Assembly (NCBI GenBank): GCA_014843695.1
Contig: CM026391.1
Location: 39,102,755-39,166,754, forward strand
Origin: Archivesica marissinica
Lineage: Eukaryota > Mollusca > Bivalvia > Venerida > Vesicomyidae
DNA length: 64,000 bases
Direction of reading: 5' to 3'
The notes under the pieces were generated by a model, which did no database searches, was not told the origin of the DNA, and saw only the letters and a list, made by a program, of their open reading frames with translations. Every line of letters starts with the position of its first letter. Position 1 is the stretch's first letter. Below, piece by piece: positions 48,590 to 62,600 of the stretch. Position numbers and translations under genes: made by a program.

Positions 48590-48767
48590 CTCAGAAACAA
48601 GAATACAAACTTTTTGCTAAACTGGACATCAGGTGGTATAACAGTGTTCTCGGTATCGGTCGTCACCCTAGTGTTGTCCTGGAAGTCACTGGGGTCATCT
48701 GGGATCTCAAACCTTGCCATCTGTACCTCTGTATCACTCAGACCTCCATGACTTATCCTGGCATACC
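48590..48767 (-). CDS. Probable internal exon of an unrecognised gene
   Basis: On the minus strand a good acceptor (TATTTCCAGGTTAG) precedes 48767. The frame, taking two bases of a split codon first, is open: YARISHGGLSDTEVQMARFE, then IPDDPSDFQDN, TRVTTDTENTV and IPPDVQFSKK. Two possible donors follow: AAAAA/GTTTGT (exon from 48611) and CTGAG/GTCTGT (from 48590). They are 21 nt apart and leave the same phase (2). The segment is GC-richer than its flanks and has acidic, non-repetitive protein composition, unlike any other open frame nearby. I do not recognise the family; it is not like SLC5. The ATG in the middle (MARFE) could be a start in an alternative reading. Confidence 0.55.
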
Positions 48768-49090
48768 CTAACCTGGAAATATTTACATCTCTATTGCATT
48801 TCCTTTGATGAACGTTTATGCCCTGTTGCTATTCATTTTCGTATGAATTTCCTCACTAATGATCTGCTGCTGACATGCGCATTCGAAGATATGGTTTGCG
48901 CATTTGCAGTGTTGGACAGCATTACTCGCAAGAAAAGGCGTGTCTTACAGTTTACGATGTTCCAATGAGGATCTGTTTAGCAGGTCCTGCACAAGGTAAG
49001 TCACAAATCTGGCCGTAATACATTTTAAATACAAAGTGTTTGTTTGTCTTGTGTCATTGAAAAGAATAATTAATATAAATATAAGTAATC
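48768..49090. other. Intron-like flank of the exon, no other feature
   Basis: A plus-strand frame of 84 codons (48714-48968) is partly antisense to the exon and shows no motif. Otherwise nothing supported. Confidence 0.35.
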
Positions 49091-49236
49091 AATCGCGGGT
49101 TAGTAGTTTCCATCTGGGTATGAACTACATTGGGCATGCTTAATGTTAGCGTGCATGTCTTTGGCCTCCATATACCTAAACCCTTAACCACGCCCAGTGT
49201 AGTTCATACCCTGATGGAAACTATTAACCCGCGATT
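49091..49236. mobile_element. Foldback element of 146 bp with about 50-bp inverted arms
   Basis: Left arm starts AATCGCGGGTTAGTAGTTTC at 49091; the complement of the right end reads AATCGCGGGTTAATAGTTTC, and pairing continues through GGGTATGAACTACA and GGGC. A small MITE or foldback transposon is the best explanation. Target duplication is unclear (flanks ATC and CATT). Confidence 0.75.
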
Positions 49237-49525
49237 CATTCCTTAAATGGAGCAGCTAAACTGAGAGCTAAGCATCTAGACATTTATAATGCATGTTTAG
49301 TTTTGCTGCCATGCCTTCAAACATGTTTTGTTAGAAATGTTCATTATATTAATCTTGTTTCTGTCCCATGCTTACCTGTGCATACAAATCATGTCACTAA
49401 CAAAGGAACAGCACAGAGGTACTAGCAACTACTGTGGTTTCAAAGTAAAGTAATAAAAAGCGCTGGAATATTACACTACTGAAAGGTAAGGAGGCAATAT
49501 ACGATAGATTACAGGTAATGCGACG
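49237..49525. other. Unique sequence between two foldback elements
   Basis: About 290 bp with no gene or repeat that I can support. Confidence 0.4.
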
Positions 49526-49693
49526 TTTAAATGTATATGTTTTATAATGTACTTATTAATAATATAGTCATATAGTCAATTCAATTCGAACTTTAATTTA
49601 TTGTCACCAAGTTTATACAAAGTTTGAATTGAATAGAATTTAACTGAATGACTATATTATTAATACGTACATTATAAAACATATATATTTAAA
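49526..49693. repeat. Inverted repeat (46-bp arms) with AT-rich loop
   Basis: Left arm 49526-49571 (TTTAAATGTATATGTTTTAT to AATATAGTCAT) pairs with right arm 49648-49693 with two mismatches. The inner sequence (CAATTCAATTCGAAC against GTTTGAATTGAAT) also pairs partly. It may be a MITE or a palindromic duplication. Confidence 0.85.
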
Positions 49694-49938
49694 TAATACA
49701 TTGAAAGGGACATGTTATTATACATACAAAAAGTTCATGGGCATTTCAATACAACAATATCTATACTCAACATGAAATTACAAATTGTCGACCATCTCTC
49801 ACGACCATGAAGCCGATTATTGTATAGAATGTTTGTTTATATCCGTTATTACTCTATTTTGAAAACACGGTAGTGATAACTGTTTTTGTTTTAAAGAACA
49901 AACAACTGCATTAATGCACACAGTAGTTTCAGTATCTT

Positions 49939-50125
49939 AGCTGCCTTTATTTTTTTATACAAATTTATTTTAGCTCGATTGCGAAACAAGTTCTTTCAAC
50001 TTATATTAATCACTCTCGAGACCTCATTCCAGATGAAATCCATCGCCATGAAGGAGAGAGAAGAGGCAATGTGGAATTTAAATGCCTTGCCTAAGGACAC
50101 AATCGTAACGGCTCCAGCTGCCTTT
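49939..50125 (-). mobile_element. 5'-truncated SINE, minus strand, with 10-bp target duplication
   Basis: Between two copies of AGCTGCCTTT (49939-49948 and 50116-50125), read on the minus strand, lies GGAGCCGTTACGATTGTG then TTAGGCAAGG, GCGATGGATTTCATC, TGAGGTCTCGAGAG, CTTGTTTCGCAATCGAGC and an AATAAA/A-rich tail. This is the 3' two thirds of the SINE at 29437-29697, about 90 per cent alike by eye. It lacks the tRNA-like head and so its promoter. The duplication and A-tail show insertion by LINE machinery. Confidence 0.88.
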
Positions 50126-50261
50126 GTTTTATTGCAGTTGTTGTTAGACAACTTGTGTGTTTTACGTTTATTTATCGTCGCTACCGGTTGCCCATATGAG
50201 CGACGCCACCTGAAGAGATTAGTCATTTTAGATTTTTGGAGGATAATATAATGCTACAAAC

Positions 50262-50440
50262 AGAGACCCATTCCAGAGTCTCATCTGGTTATTTTATGTG
50301 CACGGTGTTAGCACCGAAACGAGACCTCGGTTTAAAGTCCCATCTGAAAGACTGTTATTTTTATTAGGGTCAAACGGGGGATCGAACCTGCGATCACTGG
50401 ATTACCACCAGTCCAACGTGGTGTTAGACAATCAGTCAAG
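50262..50440 (-). mobile_element. Another tRNA-derived SINE, minus strand
   Basis: On the minus strand: TGATTGTCTAACACCACG (A-box region), GGTAATCCAGTGATCGC, then the B box GGTTCGATCCCCC near 50379 and GTTTGACCC. The body follows with GATGGGACTTTAAACCGAGG, GTGCTAACACCGTGCAC and AGATGAGACTC. A tRNA-like head followed by an unrelated conserved body is SINE structure; it differs in sequence from the two SINEs above. A real tRNA is unlikely, as no acceptor stem pairing is visible. Confidence 0.65.
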
Positions 50441-50640
50441 ATCAGCATTTACAAAACAGTAGTAAATAAATAAATAATCAATTATCTTAGGTGTTAATAC
50501 CATATCTCTGTAATACATGTTTTATTTTACATTTCATTGCTGTACACAGAACAGAACGTCTCCCACCACCTATTACAACATTAGTTATGGCTCTTCCAAA
50601 CAAGATAATACAATCATGTACATGTCTACAATAGATGGAT
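50441..50640. other. Spacer before the terminal minisatellite
   Basis: AT-rich. A minus-strand frame ending at 50487 (CIILFGRAITNVV, GGGRRSVLC, HVLQRYGINT) follows a possible CTATTGTAG acceptor near 50625 and is mildly protein-like, but AAAATAAAAC in it looks as much like 3' UTR. I do not call it. Confidence 0.3.
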
Positions 50641-53600
50641 CCCAAGGCTAGGTATATGTATAGACATTCCCAATCCATGTATATGTATAGACACTCCAAA
50701 TCCAAGGTATATGTATAGACACTCCCATTCCATGTATATGTATAGACACTCCCACTCCATGTATATGTATAGACACTCCCAATCCAGGTATATGTATAGA
50801 CACTCCCAATCCATGTATATGTATAGACACTCCCAATCCAGGTATATGTATAGACACTCCCATTCCATGTATATGTATAGACACTCCCAATCCATGTATA
50901 TGTATAGACACTCCCAATCCAAGGTATTTATATAGACAGTCCCAATCCAAGGTATATATATAGACAGTCCCAATCCAAGGTATATGCAGACACTCCCAAT
51001 CCATGTATATGTATAGACAATCCCAATCCCAATCCAAGGTATATGCATAGACACTCCCAATCCATGCATATGCATAGACAATCCCTATCCATGTATATGT
51101 ATAGACAATCCCAATCCATGTATATGTATACACAATCCCAATCCATGTATATGTATAGACACTCCCAATCCATGTATATGCAATTTATGCATAGACATGC
51201 CCAATCCATGTATATGTATAGACAATCCCAATCCAAGGTATACATGGACACTCCCAATCCATGTATATGTATAGACAATCCCAATCCAAGGTATATATAG
51301 ACAATCCCAATCCAAGGTATATATATATAGACAATCCCAATCCATGTATATATATAGACACTCCCAATCCATGTATATATATAGACACTCCCAATCCATG
51401 TATATGTATAGACACTCCCAATCCATTTATATGTATAGACAATCCCAATCCAAGGTATATGCATAGACAATCCCAATCCAAGGTATATATATATATAGAC
51501 AATCCCAATCCAATGTATATATATAGACAATCCCAATCCATGTATATGTATAGAAACTCCCAATCCAAGGTATATGTATAGACCCTCCCAATCCATGTAT
51601 ATGCATAGACACTCCCAATCCAAGGTATATATATATATATATATATAGACACTTCCAATCCATGTATATGTATAGACACTCCCAATCCATGTATAGACGC
51701 TCCCAATCCATGTATATGTATAGACACTCCCAATCCAAGGTATATGTATAGACACTCCCAATCCAAGGTATATGTATAGACAGTCCCAATCCATGGTATA
51801 TATATAGACAGTCCCAATCCAAGGTAAATATAATATATAAACACTCCAAATACATGTATATGTATAGACACTCCCAATCCATGTATATGTATAGACACTC
51901 CCAATCCATGTATATGTATAGACACTCCCAATCCAAGGTATATGTATAGTTAATCCCAGTCCACGGTAATGTATAGACAATCCCAATCCAAGGTATATAT
52001 GTATAGACAATCCCAATCCACGGTATATGTATAGACAATCCCAATCCAAGGTGTATGTATATACACTCCCAATCCAAGGTATATGCATAGACACTCCCAA
52101 TCCATGTATATGCATAGACATTCCCAATCCATGTATATGTATAGACAATCCCAATCCATGTATATGTATACACAATCCCAATCCATGTATATGTATAGAC
52201 ACTCCCAATCCATGTATATGCAATTTATGCATAGACACGCCCAATCCATGTATATGTATAGACAATCCCAATCCAAGGTATATGCATAGACAATCCCAAT
52301 CCAAGGTATATGTATAGACAATCCCAATCCAAGGTATATATATATAGACAATCCCAATCCAAGGTATATATATATAGACAATCCCAATCCATGTATATAT
52401 ATAGACACTCCCAATCCATGTATATATATAGACACTCCCAATCCATGTATATGTATAGACACTCCCAATCCATTTATATGTATAGACAATCCCAATCCAA
52501 GGTATATGTATAGACAATCCCAATCCAATGTATATATATAGACAATCCCAATCCATGTATATGTATAGAAACTCCCAATCCAAGGTATATGTATAGACCC
52601 TCCCAATCCATGTATATGCATAGACACTCCCAATCCAAGGTATATATATATATATATATATATAGACACTTCCAATCCATGTATATGTATAGACACTCCC
52701 AATCCATGTATAGACGCTCCCAATCCATGTATATGTATAGACACTCCCAATCCAAGGTATATGTATAGACAGTCCCAATCCATGGTATATATATAGACAG
52801 TCCCAATCCAAGGTAAATATAATATATAAACACTCCAAATACATGTATATGTATAGACACTCCCAATCCATGTATATGTATAGACACTCCCAATCCATGT
52901 ATATGTATAGACACTCCCAATCCAAGGTATATGTATAGTTAATCCCAGTCCACGGTAATGTATAGACAATCCCAATCCAAGGTATATATGTATAGACAAT
53001 CCCAATCCACGGTATATATATATAGACAATCCCAATCCAATGTGTATGTATATACACTCCCAATCCAAGGTATATGCATAGACACTCCCAATCCATGTAT
53101 ATGCATAGACACTCCCAATCCATGTATATGTATAGACAATCCCAATCCATGTATATGTATAGACACTCCCAATCCATGTATATGTATAGACAATCCCAAT
53201 CCATGTATATGTATAGACAATCCCAATCCAAGGTATATGCATAGACAATCCCAATCCAAGGTATATATATAGACAATCCAATGTATATATATAGACAATC
53301 CCAATCCATGTATATGTATAGAAACTCCCAATCCAAGGTATATGTATAGACACTCCCAATCCATGTATATGCATAGACACTCCCAATCCAAGGTATATAT
53401 ATATATATAGACACTCCCAATCCATGTATATGTATAGACACTCCCAATCCATGTATATGTATAGACACTCCCAATCCAAGGTATATGTATAGACAGTCCC
53501 AATCCAAGGTATATATATAGACAGTCCCAATCCAAGGTAAATATAATATATAGACACTCCAAATACATGTATATGTATAGACACTCCCAATCCATGTATA

Positions 53601-56600
53601 TGTATAGACAATCCCAATCCATGTATATGTATAGACACTCCCAATCCATGTATATGCAATTTATGCATAGACACTCCCAATCCATGTATATGTATAGACA
53701 CTCCCAATCCATGTATATGTATAGACACTCCCAATCCATGTATATGTATAGACAATCCCAATCCATGTATATGTATAGACACTCCCAATCCATGTATATG
53801 TATAGACACTCCCAATCCATGTATATGTATAGACACTCCCAATCCAAGGTATATGCATAGACACTCCCAATCCATGTATATGTATAGACAATCCCAATAC
53901 AAGGTATATGCATAGACAATCCCAATCCAAAGTATATATATAGACAATCCCAATCCAATGTATATATATAGACACTCCCAATCCATGTATATGTATAGAA
54001 ACTCCCAATCCAAAGTATATATATATAGACAATCCCAATCCAAGGTATATATATATAGACAATCCCAATCCAAGGTATATATATATAGACAATCCCAATC
54101 CATGTATATGTATAGACAATCCCAATCCATGTATAGACAATCCCAATCCAAGGTATATGCATAGACAATCCCAATCCAAAGTATATATATAGACAATCCC
54201 AATCCATGTATATGTATAGACACTCCCAATCCATGTATATGTATAGACAATCCCAATCCAAGGTATATGCATAGACAATCCCAATCCAAAGTATATATAT
54301 AGACAATCCCAATCCAATGTATATATATATAGACAATCCCAATCCATGTATATGTATAGAAACTCCCAATCCAAGGTATATGTATAGACACTCCCAATCC
54401 ATGTATATGCATAGACACTCTCAAGCCAAGGTATATATATATATATATATCTATAGACACTCCCAATCCATGTATATGTATAGACACTCCCAATCCATGT
54501 ATAGACGCTCCCAATCCATGTATATGTATAGACACTCCCAATCCAAGGTATATGTATAGACAGTCCCAATCCAAGGTATATATATAGACACTCCCAATCC
54601 ATGTATATGTATAGACAATCCCAATCCAAGGTATATATATATATATAAACAATCCCAATCCAAGGTATATATATAGACAATCCCAATCCATGTATATGTA
54701 TATATAGACACTCCCAATCCATGTATATGTATATATAGACACTCCCAATCCATGTATATGTATAGACACTCCCAATCCAAGGTGTATGTATAGACACTCC
54801 CAATCCAAGGTATATGTATAGACACTCCCACTCCAAAGTATATGTATAGACACTCCCAATCCAAGGTATATATATATATATAGACACTCCCAATCCATGT
54901 ATATGTATAGACACTCCCAATCCAAGGTATATATATGTATAGTCAATCCCAATCCATGTATATGTATAGACAATCCCAATCCATGTATATGTATAGACAC
55001 TCCCAATCCATGTATATATATATATAGACACTCCCAATCCATGTATATGTATAGACACTCCCAATCCAAGGTATATATATGTATAGTCAATCCCAATCCA
55101 TGTATATGTATAGACAATCCCAATCCATGTATATGTATAGACAATCCCAATCCATGTATATGTATAGACACTCCCAATCCAAGGTATATGTATAGATACT
55201 CCCAATCCAAGGTATATATATATATAGACACTCCCAATCCATGTATATGTATAGACACTCCCAATCCATGTATATATATATAGACACTCCCAATCCATAT
55301 ATATATATAGACACTCCCAATCCATGTATATGCATAGACACTCCCGATCCATGTATATGCATAGACAATCCCAATCCAAGGTTTATGTATAGACAATCCC
55401 AATCCATGTATATGTATAGACAATCCCAATCCATGTATATTTATAGACAATCCCAATCCATGGTATATGTATAGACAATCCCAATCCAAGGTATATGAAT
55501 AGACAATCCCAAACCAAAGTATATACATAGACAGTCCCAATCCAAGGTATATATATAGACAGTCCCAATCCAAGGTAAATATAATATATAGACACTCCAA
55601 ATACATGTATATGTATAGACACTCCCAATCCAGGTATATGTATAGACACTCCCAATCCATGTATAGACGCTCCCAATCCATGTATATGTATAGACACTCC
55701 CAATCCAAGGTATATGTATAGACAGTCCCAATCCATGTATATGTATAGACACTCCCAATCCATGTATATGTATAGACACTCCCAATCCATGTATAGACGC
55801 TCCCAATCCATGTATATGTATAGACACTCCCAATCCAAGGTATATGTATAGACAGTCCCAATCCAAGGTATATATATAGACAGTCCCAATCCAAGGTAAA
55901 TATAATATATAGAAACTACAAATACATGTATATGTATAGACACTCCCAATCCATGTATATGTATAGACACTCCCAATCCAAGGGATATGTATAGTTAATC
56001 CCAGTACACGGTAATGTATAGACAATCCCAATCCAAGGTATATATGTATAGACAATCTCAATCCAATGTATATGTATAGACAATCTCAATCCAAGGTATA
56101 TATGTATAGAAAATCTCAATCCAAGGTATATGTATAGACAATCCCAATCCAAGGTGTATGTATAGACAATCTCAATCCAAGGTATATATGTATAGACAAT
56201 CCCAATCCAAGGTTTATGTATAGACAATCTCAATCCAAGGTTTATGTATAGACAATCCCAATCCAAGGTATATATATACACAATCCCAATCCAATGTATA
56301 TGTATAGACAATCCCAATCCAAGGTATATGCATAGACAATCCCAATCCAAGGTATATGTATAGACAATCCCAATCCAAGGTATATATGTACAGACAATCC
56401 CAATCCAAGGTTTATGTATAGACAATCCCAATCCATGTATATGAATAGACACTCCCAATCCAAGGTATATGTATAGTTAATCCCAATCCAAGGTATATGT
56501 ATAGACATTCCCAATCCAAGGTATATGTATAGACACTCCCAATCCAAGGTATATGCATAGACACTCCCAATCCATGTATATGTATAGACACTCCCAATCC

Positions 56601-59600
56601 ATGTATAGACAATCCCAATCCAAGGTATATGTATAGACAATCCCAATCCAAGGTATATATATAGACAATCCCAATCCAAGGTATATATATAGACACTCCC
56701 AATCCATGTATATGTATAGACACTCCCAATCCATGTATATGTATAGACAATCCCAATCCAAGGTATATATATATATAGACACTCACAGTCCATGTATATG
56801 TATATATAGACACTCCCAATCCATGTATATGTATAGTCAATCCCAATCCATGTATATGTATAGACACTCCCAATCCATGTATATGTATAGACACTCCCAA
56901 TCCATGTATATGTATAGACACTCCCAATCCAAGGTATATGTATAGACAATCCCAATCCATGTATATGTATAGACAATCCCAATCCATGTATATGTATAGA
57001 CAATCCCAATCCATGTATATGTATAGACACTCCCAATCCAAGGTATATGTATAGACACTCCCAATCCATGTATATGTATAGACACTCCCAATCCATGTAT
57101 ATGCATAGACACTCCCAATACATGTATATGTATAGACACTCCCAATACATGTATATGTATAGACACTCCCAATCCATGTATATGTATAGACACTCCCAAT
57201 CCATGTATATGTATAGACACTCCCAATCCATGTATATGTATAGACACTCCCAATCCATGTATATGTATAGACACTCCCAATCCATGTATATGTATAGACA
57301 CTCCCAATACATGTATATGTATAGACACTCCCAATCCATGTATATGTATAGACACTCCCAATCCATGTATATGTATAGACACTCCTAATCCATGTATATG
57401 TATAGACACTCCCAATCTATGTATATGTATAGACAATCCCAATCCAAGGTATATATATATATATATATATATAGACACTCCCAATACATGTATATGTATA
57501 GACACTCCCAATCCAAGCTATATATACGTATAGACACTCCCAATCCATGTATATGTATAGACACTCCCAATCCATGTATATGTATAGACAATCCCAATCC
57601 AAAGTATATATATGTATAGACACTCCCAATCCATGTATATGTATATATAGACACTCCCAATCCATGTATATGTATAGACAATCCCAATCCATGTATATAT
57701 ATATATAGACACTCCCAATCCATGTATATGTATATATATATATATAGACACTCCCAATCCATGTATATGTATATATAGACACTCCCAATCCATGTATATG
57801 TATAGACAATCCCAATCCATGTATATATATATATAGACACTCCCAATCCATGTATATGTATAGACAATCCCAATCCATGTATATGTATATATAGACACTC
57901 CCAATCCATGTATATGTATATATAGACACTCCCAATCCATGTATATGTATAGACACTCCCAATCCAAGGTATATGTATAGACACTCCCAATCCAAGGTAT
58001 ATGTATAGACACTCCCAATCCAACGTATATGTATAGACACTCCCAATCCATGTATATGTATAGACACTCCCGATCCATGGTATATATATATGCATAGTCA
58101 ATCCCAATCCATGTATATGTATAGACAATCCCAATCCATGTATATGTATAGACAGTCCCAATCCATGTATATGTATAGACACTCCCAATCCAAGGTATAT
58201 GTATAGACACTCCCAATCCAAGGTATATATATATATAGACACTCCCAATCCATGTATATGTATAGACACTCCCAATCCATGTATATATATAGACACTCCC
58301 AATCCATGTATATGCATAGACACTCCCGATCCATGTATATGCATAGACAATCCCAATCCAAGTTTATGTATAGACAATCCCAATCCATGTATATGTATAG
58401 ACAATCCCAATCCATGTATATTTATAGACAATCCCAATCCATGGTATATGTATAGACAATCCCAATCCAAGGTATATGAATAGACAATCCCAAACCAAAG
58501 TATATACATAGACAGTCCCAATCCAAGGTATATATATAGACAGTCCCAATCCAAGGTAAATATAATATATAGACACTCCAAATACATGTATATGTATAGA
58601 CACTCCCAATCCAGGTATATGTATAGACACTCCCAATCCATGTATAGACGCTCCCAATCCATGTATATGTATAGACACTCCCAATCCAAGGTATATGTAT
58701 AGACAGTCCCAATCCATGTATATGTATAGACACTCCCAATCCATGTATATGTATAGACACTCCCAATCCATGTATAGACGCTCCCAATCCATGTATATGT
58801 ATAGACACTCCCAATCCAAGGTATATGTATAGACAGTCCCAATCCAAGGTAAATATAATATATAGAAACTACAAATACATGTATATGTATAGACACTCCC
58901 AATCCATGTATATGTATAGACACTCCCAATCCAAGGGATATGTATAGTTAATCCCAGTACACGGTAATGTATAGACAATCCCAATCCAAGGTATATATGT
59001 ATAGACAATCTCAATCCAATGTATATGTATAGACAATCTCAATCCAAGGTATATATGTATAGAAAATCTCAATCCAAGGTATATGTATAGACAATCCCAA
59101 TCCAAGGTGTATGTATAGACAATCTCAATCCAAGGTATATATGTATAGACAATCCCAATCCAAGGTTTATGTATAGACAATCTCAATCCAAGGTTTATGT
59201 ATAGACAATCCCAATCCAAGGTATATATATACACAATCCCAATCCAATGTATATGTATAGACAATCCCAATCCAAGGTATATGCATAGACAATCCCAATC
59301 CAAGGTATATGTATAGACAATCCCAATCCAAGGTATATATGTACAGACAATCCCAATCCAAGGTTTATGTATAGACAATCCCAATCCATGTATATGAATA
59401 GACACTCCCAATCCAAGGTATATGTATAGTTAATCCCAATCCAAGGTATATGTATAGACATTCCCAATCCAAGGTATATGTATAGACACTCCCAATCCAA
59501 GGTATATGCATAGACACTCCCAATCCATGTATATGTATAGACACTCCCAATCCATGTATAGACAATCCCAATCCAAGGTATATGTATAGACAATCCCAAT

Positions 59601-62600
59601 CCAAGGTATATATATAGACAATCCCAATCCAAGGTATATATATAGACACTCCCAATCCATGTATATGTATAGACACTCCCAATCCATGTATATGTATAGA
59701 CAATCCCAATCCAAGGTATATATATATATAGACACTCACAGTCCATGTATATGTATATATAGACACTCCCAATCCATGTATATGTATAGTCAATCCCAAT
59801 CCATGTATATGTATAGACACTCCCAATCCATGTATATGTATAGACACTCCCAATCCATGTATATGTATAGACACTCCCAATCCAAGGTATATGTATAGAC
59901 ACTCCCAATCCATGTATATGCATAGACACTCCCAATACATGTATATGTATAGACACTCCCAATACATGTATATGTATAGACACTCCCAATCCATGTATAT
60001 GTATAGACACTCCCAATCCATGTATATGTATAGACACTCCCAATCCATGTATATGTATAGACACTCCCAATCCATGTATATGTATAGACACTCCCAATCC
60101 ATGTATATGTATAGACACTCCCAATACATGTATATGTATAGACACTCCCAATCCATGTATATGTATAGACACTCCCAATCCATGTATATGTATAGACACT
60201 CCTAATCCATGTATATGTATAGACACTCCCAATCTATGTATATGTATAGACAATCCCAATCCAAGGTATATATATATATATATATAGACACACTCCCAAT
60301 ACATGTATATGTATAGACACTCCCAATCCATGTATATGTATAGACACTCCCAATCCATGTATATGTATAGACACTCCTAATCCATGTATATGTATAGACA
60401 CTCCCAATCTATGTATATGTATAGACAATCCCAATCCAAGGTATATATATATATATATAAATATAGACACTCCCAATACATGTATATGTATAGACACTCC
60501 CAATCCAAGCTATATATACGTATAGACACTCCCAATCCATGTATATGTATAGACACTCCCAATCCATGTATATGTATAGACAATCCCAATCCAAAGTATA
60601 TATATGTATAGACACTCCCAATCCATGTATATGTATATATAGACACTCCCAATCCATGTATATGTATAGACAATCCCAATCCATGTATATATATATATAG
60701 ACACTCCCAATCCATGTATATGTATATATATATATATAGACACTCCCAATCCATGTATATGTATATATAGACACTCCCAATCCATGTATATGTATAGACA
60801 ATCCCAATCCATGTATATATATATATAGACACTCCCAATCCATGTATATGTATAGACAATCCCAATCCATGTATATGTATATATAGACACTCCCAATCCA
60901 TGTATATGTATATATAGACACTCCCAATCCATGTATATGTATAGACACTCCCAATCCAAGGTATATGTATAGACACTCCCAATCCAAGGTATATGTATAG
61001 ACACTCCCAATCCAACGTATATGTATAGACACTCCCAATCCATGTATATGTATAGACACTCCCGATCCATGGTATATATATTGCATAGTCAATCCCAATC
61101 CATGTATATGTATAGACAATCCCAATCCATGTATATGTATAGACAGTCCCAATCCATGTATATGTATAGACACTCCCAATCCAAGGTATATGTATAGACA
61201 CTCCCAATCCAAGGTATATATATATATAGACACTCCCAATCCATGTATATGTATAGACACTCCCAATCCATGTATATATATAGACACTCCCAATCCATGT
61301 ATATGCATAGACACTCCCGATCCATGTATATGCATAGACAATCCCAATCCAAGGTTTATGTATAGACAATCCCAATCCATGTATATGTATAGACAATCCC
61401 AATCCATGTATATTTATAGACAATCCCAATCCATGTATATGTATAGACAATCCCAATCCAAGATATATGAATAGACAATCCCAAACCAAAGTATATGCAT
61501 AGACACTCCCAATCCAAGGTATATATATATATATATATATATAGACACTCCCAATCCATGTATATGTATAGACACTCCCAATCCATGTATAGACGCTCCC
61601 AATCCATGTATATGTATAGACACTCCCAATCCAAGGTATATGTATAGACAGTCCCAATCCAAGGTATATATATAGACAGTCCCAATCCAAGGTAAATATA
61701 ATGTATAGACACCCCAAATACATGTATATGTATAGACACTCCCAATCCATGTATATGTATAGACAATCCCAATCCATGTATATGTATAGACACTCCCAAT
61801 CCAAGGTATATGTATAGACACTCCCAATCCAAGGTATATGCATAGACACTCCCAATCCATGTATATGCATAGACACTCCCATTCCATGTATATGTATAGA
61901 AACTCCCAATCCATGTATATGTATAGACACTCCCAATCCATGTATATGTATAGACACTCCCAATCAAAGGTATATGCATAGACACTCCCAATCCATGTAT
62001 ATGTATAGACAATCCCAATCCAAGGTATATATATAGACAATCCAAGGTATATATATAGACACTCCCAATCCATGTATATGTATAGACAATCCCAATCCAA
62101 GGTATATATATATATATAAACAATCCCAATCCAAGGTATATATATAGACAATCCCAATCCATGTATATGTATATATAGACACTCCCAATCCATGTATATG
62201 TATATATAGACACTCCCAATCCATGTATATGTATAGACACTCCCAATCCAAGGTGTATGTATAGACACTCCCAATCCAAGGTATATGTATAGACACTCCC
62301 ACTCCAAAGTATATGTATAGACACTCCCAATCCAAGGTATATATATATATATGACACTCCCAATCCATGTATATGTATAGACACTCCCAATCCAAGGTAT
62401 ATATTGTATAGTCAATCCCAATCCATGTATATGTATAGACAATCCCAATCCATGTATATGTATAGACACTCCCAATCCATGTATATATATATATAGACAC
62501 TCCCAATCCATGTATATGTATAGACACTCCCAATCCAAGGTATATATATGTATAGTCAATCCCAATCCATGTATATGTATAGACAATCCCAATCCATGTA

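Noticed and set aside
48714..48968. 84-codon plus-strand ORF
   Set aside because: Partly antisense to the better supported minus-strand exon; no domain or splice context.
49979..50251. 90-codon plus-strand and 76-codon minus-strand ORFs
   Set aside because: They are the truncated SINE and its flank read through; SINEs are non-coding.
50262..50440. A genuine tRNA gene on the minus strand
   Set aside because: Good B box but no visible acceptor-stem pairing, and a long conserved non-tRNA body follows, so SINE is the better reading.
50487..50630. Minus-strand exon-like segment (CIILFGRAITNVV ... RYGINT)
   Set aside because: Only a weak acceptor, AATAAA-like text inside, and upstream sequence is minisatellite; not enough to call.
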